From Cavenderia fasciculata (Eukaryota > Evosea > Eumycetozoa > Acytosteliales > Cavenderiaceae): DNA of 64,000 nucleotides. Where the stretch lies: contig NW_004457736.1 of NCBI RefSeq assembly GCF_000203815.1, forward strand, positions 1,706,756 through 1,770,755, written 5' to 3'. The notes beneath the pieces are model-generated. The model was not told the origin of the DNA and did no database searches. It worked only from the letters and a program-made list of their open reading frames with translations. Shown piece by piece: positions 60,770-64,000 of this stretch. A program made the translations under genes and the position numbers. The stretch's first letter is position 1. Each line of letters begins with the position of its first letter.

Positions 60770-62576
60770 TATAACGGATTAGAGGTTACAAATTCACAAT
60801 AAATAAAGTATTGTTTGGCTTTTCGAGGACAAGTATTTACTCAAGTTCTCAGAGACTCCAACAGTAACATAGAATTATTTTTTAAAGAAAGAAATAAAAA
60901 TGATCTTTGTCTCAAACAAATTCGCTGGTGTCTATTTGTTTTGTTTTTTTTAATTTAAAATACTTTTTACTCTTTTTTGATTAGAATCAACAAAAATTAA
61001 TGTCTAGATTGTCTTGAAATTAATTTGTAGACGATCGTATAACTATGTTGATTTAAAACTTTGATTATACATTATACTTAGATATTCTTATGTTATTGTA
61101 ATAAATGAATTAAAAAAAAAACTTTATCACAAGATTATAAGAGGCTCAGAGGGTACTGGTTTTTTTTATTCAATTGTTTTTTTTGTGAATTTTATAGTTT
61201 AGCTCTTGAAACCTTTACTATATCATAGGAAATGATCTGAATTTTGTGCAGACATCAAACTTGCTAAAAAAGCTAACAGTTTGTATTAAAAAATTAGTGA
61301 TTTGGTTGTTTGGATTTAGATTTTCAAATTTTTATAGTTTTGCTCAATTAACTTCAAACTTTGATATTCACCATTGGACATTGTTTTGGTAAGTAAATGA
61401 ATTGTTTTAATTTTTTAAAATAACCTTTTTTAATATTTTATATATATCCTCTTGGTTTTTGTTACTTTTTAAAAAAACATTTAAAAGTAATATAATTTAT
61501 CTCATTTGACTTGAAACCTTAAATTCTATTTTTAAAATAATTATTAAATGATATGGAGTTGAAAATATTAAACAAAATAACATTTATCTGGTTTTTTTAA
61601 GTTTTTATGATAATTTTTCCAAAACTTTAAATTTAACTCAATTGATATGAAAGTTTGATAATATCTATATATGATTATTTCCAACAATATTGCATCAATT
61701 AATTAAAAGATTAATTAAAATTGACTACAAAAAAAATTAATACTTTTAAGGTAAAATTTCGATCTTTGTATAATTTGATTTTAAAATTTTTTAAACAATA
61801 CGCTCACTCATTAATTTTGTTGGAAATATGCAAATATACTATTTTTAAAAAATCGATTTTATGAAAAATATACCAAAAAGATAAAAATATAAATACAAAT
61901 ATTTTAAACTTACAATATTATTTTTCAATAGCCTCAATTGTCTATTATTATGAAAACTAAAAAATTCTGATTCACGAGCTGATTTTTTGAAAAAAAGTGG
62001 TCATGGCATGAGTCGATACAAAATCAAAAAAAGTTCAACATAGGGCAAAAGTTGGCATGAATATATAATAGTTTTTACTTTTTTAAACGAATAGAAGAAT
62101 ACAATTAATAAATATATACTGTTTAAAATATAAAAATATTCAATCGGTTAAAAAAAAATTATATATGTTTACAAAAACAAAATTATTGAAATTTTGCTTG
62201 GTTCCAATAAAGTTGTAATTTTAATAACTTTCTGATTTTTGATTGATTTTTGTCTATTTTTAAATATTTTATACAAAAGGCTCACCATTACCTATACTGT
62301 TCATTCGAAATAATTTTTATGAAACTTTATAAGATATATCAAATTCAATAACCATCCTCCCATTTTTGAAAAATATGACAAAATTCAGATTAATAATTCC
62401 AATTTATAGGTTAATTCCGATGATATTTAGTACATATACACCTAATTTAACTAATTTGCCTCAAATTATTAATTCAAACTAGCATTCTGGTAATTAGTCC
62501 TAGGGCTAGGGTTCGAATGAGAGGGTTAGGGGTTGTAGAAATATTGATTCAATGGCAAAATAAGTTAATAATTGAG
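60770..62576. other. Gene-free AT-rich subtelomeric DNA
   Basis: About 1.8 kb with no ORF, no splice pattern and no trinucleotide repeats of the kind that fill other spacers. It is uniformly AT-rich with T/A runs. Near 62498-62535 it has degenerate telomere-like words (CTAGGGCTAGGGTT, GAGGGTTAGGGGTT). It may be decayed subtelomeric repeat or mobile-element remnant; I cannot identify one. Confidence 0.6.
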
Positions 62577-62889
62577 TAAAATGCAATATTTACATACTAT
62601 TTTGAGAGTTTGAAGTAAATCCAAAGGATTATTATTGTTCAAAAATGATCAAGTATTTTCCTCACAAAAATTAAATTTTAGAACTTCAAATTAAAACATA
62701 ACTCCTGATATTTACGATAGATATATACATATTTATACTACTTTCACTCAAATTAATACTTAAAAGTACAATTATCTTAGATAAAAGTACCTATAGTTAC
62801 GACAGTCTCATAATAACTCAACTTTTTATAGTTCAATCCTAACAGGTCGGGAGTTCGATTCCCAGTTACTACATCAATTTTTTTACTAA
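62577..62889. repeat. Diverged partial copy of the subtelomeric repeat
   Basis: From about 62608 (GAGAGTTTGAAGTAAATCC) to 62870 (GTTCGATTCCCAGTTACTACA) this matches the 480-bp units below with scattered substitutions and small deletions (for example the ATCAAAATATTTCTAAGT segment is missing). It contains the same B-box-like element. Confidence 0.85.
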
Positions 62890-63369
62890 GGGTTCTATAA
62901 GCTGCTACCAGGGCCAGGGCCAAGTTTAAAATTTTATAGTGTTCTCCATACTAAAATATAAGTATATTTATGAGTACATTACACTATTTAAATAGTTTTT
63001 GTAGAGTTTGAAGTAAATCCAAAGGATTATTATTCTTCAAAAATCATCAAAATATTTCTAAGTATCAAGTATTTTCCTCACAAAAATTAAATTTTAGAAC
63101 TTCAAATTAAAACATAACTCCTGATATTTACGATAGATATACACATTATTATACTACTTTCATTAAAATAATCACTTAAAAATACTATTCTCTTATCTAA
63201 AACCATCAAGAGTTACTACTGTCTCATACTAACTCAAGTATTTTAGATTCAATCCTAACTGGTCAGGAGTTCGATTCCCAATTACTACACTCATGTACAT
63301 CACTCGTGTTAGTGTATTGGGGTGATTGTAATCAATGTGTTAGGGTTCTATAAGCTGCTACCAGGGATA
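62890..63369. repeat. Subtelomeric 480-bp repeat, unit 1
   Basis: Begins at GGGTTCTATAAGCTGCTACC and matches the next unit position for position at a 480-bp offset. Every 60-base line compared was the same from 62890 until the units diverge at the TAGGGTT junction (about 63347 versus 63827). Ends with a short internal duplication of AGGGTTCTATAAGCTGCTACC at 63343-63390. Confidence 0.93.
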
Positions 63370-63826
63370 GGGTTCTATAAGCTGCTACCAGGGCCAGGGC
63401 CAAGTTTAAAATTTTATAGTGTTCTCCATACTAAAATATAAGTATATTTATGAGTACATTACACTATTTAAATAGTTTTTGTAGAGTTTGAAGTAAATCC
63501 AAAGGATTATTATTCTTCAAAAATCATCAAAATATTTCTAAGTATCAAGTATTTTCCTCACAAAAATTAAATTTTAGAACTTCAAATTAAAACATAACTC
63601 CTGATATTTACGATAGATATACACATTATTATACTACTTTCATTAAAATAATCACTTAAAAATACTATTCTCTTATCTAAAACCATCAAGAGTTACTACT
63701 GTCTCATACTAACTCAAGTATTTTAGATTCAATCCTAACTGGTCAGGAGTTCGATTCCCAATTACTACACTCATGTACATCACTCGTGTTAGTGTATTGG
63801 GGTGATTGTAATCAATGTGTTAGGGT
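63370..63826. repeat. Subtelomeric 480-bp repeat, unit 2, joined to telomere
   Basis: Same sequence as unit 1 until TGTGTTAGGGTT, where unit 1 continues into TCTATAAGC and unit 2 continues straight into telomeric TTAGGG repeats. The junction lies in shared TAGGGTT microhomology. Confidence 0.93.
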
Positions 63827-63984
63827 TAGGGTTAGGGTTAGGGTTAGGGGTTAGGGTTAGGGTTAGGGTTAGGGTTAGGGTTAGGGTTAGGGTTAGGGTT
63901 AGGGTTAGGGTTAGGGTTAGGGTTAGGGGTTAGGGTTAGGGTTAGGGTTAGGGTTAGGGTTAGGGTTAGGGTTAGGGTTAGGGT
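63820..63984 (+). repeat. Telomere repeats (TTAGGG)n at chromosome end
   Basis: About 27 tandem TTAGGG units, G-rich strand running 5' to 3' toward the window edge, as expected for a right chromosome end. Two variant TTAGGGG units occur at 63844-63850 and 63923-63929. The last 20 bases degrade to TAGGG/TAGG units. Confidence 0.97.
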
Positions 63985-64000
63985 AGGGTAGGTAGGTAGA

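Noticed and set aside
62793-62870. A functional tRNA gene in the subtelomeric repeat
   Set aside because: T-stem and acceptor pairings are imperfect and the D-arm is poor; kept only as a tRNA-like remnant.

Overview
The window is a gene-dense nuclear segment from a dictyostelid social amoeba, ending at a chromosome end. The signs are one or more short (about 60-190 nt) AT-rich GT..AG introns in most genes, homopolymeric Gln/Asn/Ser/Thr tracts, AT-rich spacers full of trinucleotide runs, and typical dictyostelid proteins (an FNIP-repeat protein and a PKA catalytic subunit with a long low-complexity N-terminus). Base composition is milder than in Dictyostelium discoideum. Together with TTAGGG telomere repeats at the right edge this would fit a species such as Cavenderia fasciculata, but the species is an inference.

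Layout. 1-1449: no gene seen, simple repeats. 1.45-13.7 kb, mostly minus strand: FNIP protein, MgtA-type Mg2+ P-type ATPase, CCDC43 homologue, a plus-strand two-finger C2H2 protein, ten-exon MSH4. 13.9-23.3 kb: PKA catalytic subunit, a secreted CX5R phosphatase-like protein, DDRGK1, zeta-class GST/maleylacetoacetate isomerase, SART1, ORC2. 23.6-36.3 kb: a membrane/coiled-coil protein, an SH3 protein with a cortactin-like acidic N-terminus, an M1 aminopeptidase, a diaminopimelate-decarboxylase-like enzyme, Notchless, a four-TM protein, MtnB, a DAO-type flavoprotein. 36.6-50.4 kb: nucleoplasmin-like protein, MCM6, a winged-helix protein resembling ASH2L, prolyl oligopeptidase, LCMT1, a HIT-like DUF4922 protein and a tiny LYRM1 protein. 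50.6-60.8 kb: NSE4, HROB, TTC7 and a PH-patatin phospholipase. 60.8-64 kb: gene-free AT-rich DNA, a diverged partial repeat, two 480-bp tandem subtelomeric repeats, then the telomere.

Genome maintenance is strongly represented (MSH4, ORC2, MCM6, NSE4, HROB). Other clear roles are cAMP signalling (PKA-C), tri-snRNP splicing (SART1), UFMylation (DDRGK1), 60S ribosome biogenesis (Notchless), PP2A methylation (LCMT1), methionine salvage (MtnB), tyrosine/phenylalanine breakdown (MAI) and plasma-membrane PI4-kinase scaffolding (TTC7). Genes are packed as divergent pairs with 110-225 bp shared promoters and convergent pairs with 37-153 bp between stops. Exon boundaries were derived by hand from GT/AG sites, reading frame and family homology; spliced lengths come out as whole codon numbers in all but the one gene with an unresolved start.

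The most unusual part is the chromosome end: canonical TTAGGG repeats joined to near-identical 480-bp units that carry a tRNA-like T-arm/B-box segment. The best protein-level leads are the cortactin-like NTA-SH3 protein, the ASH2L-like winged-helix protein, the secreted CX5R protein and several bacterial-type enzymes with introns.
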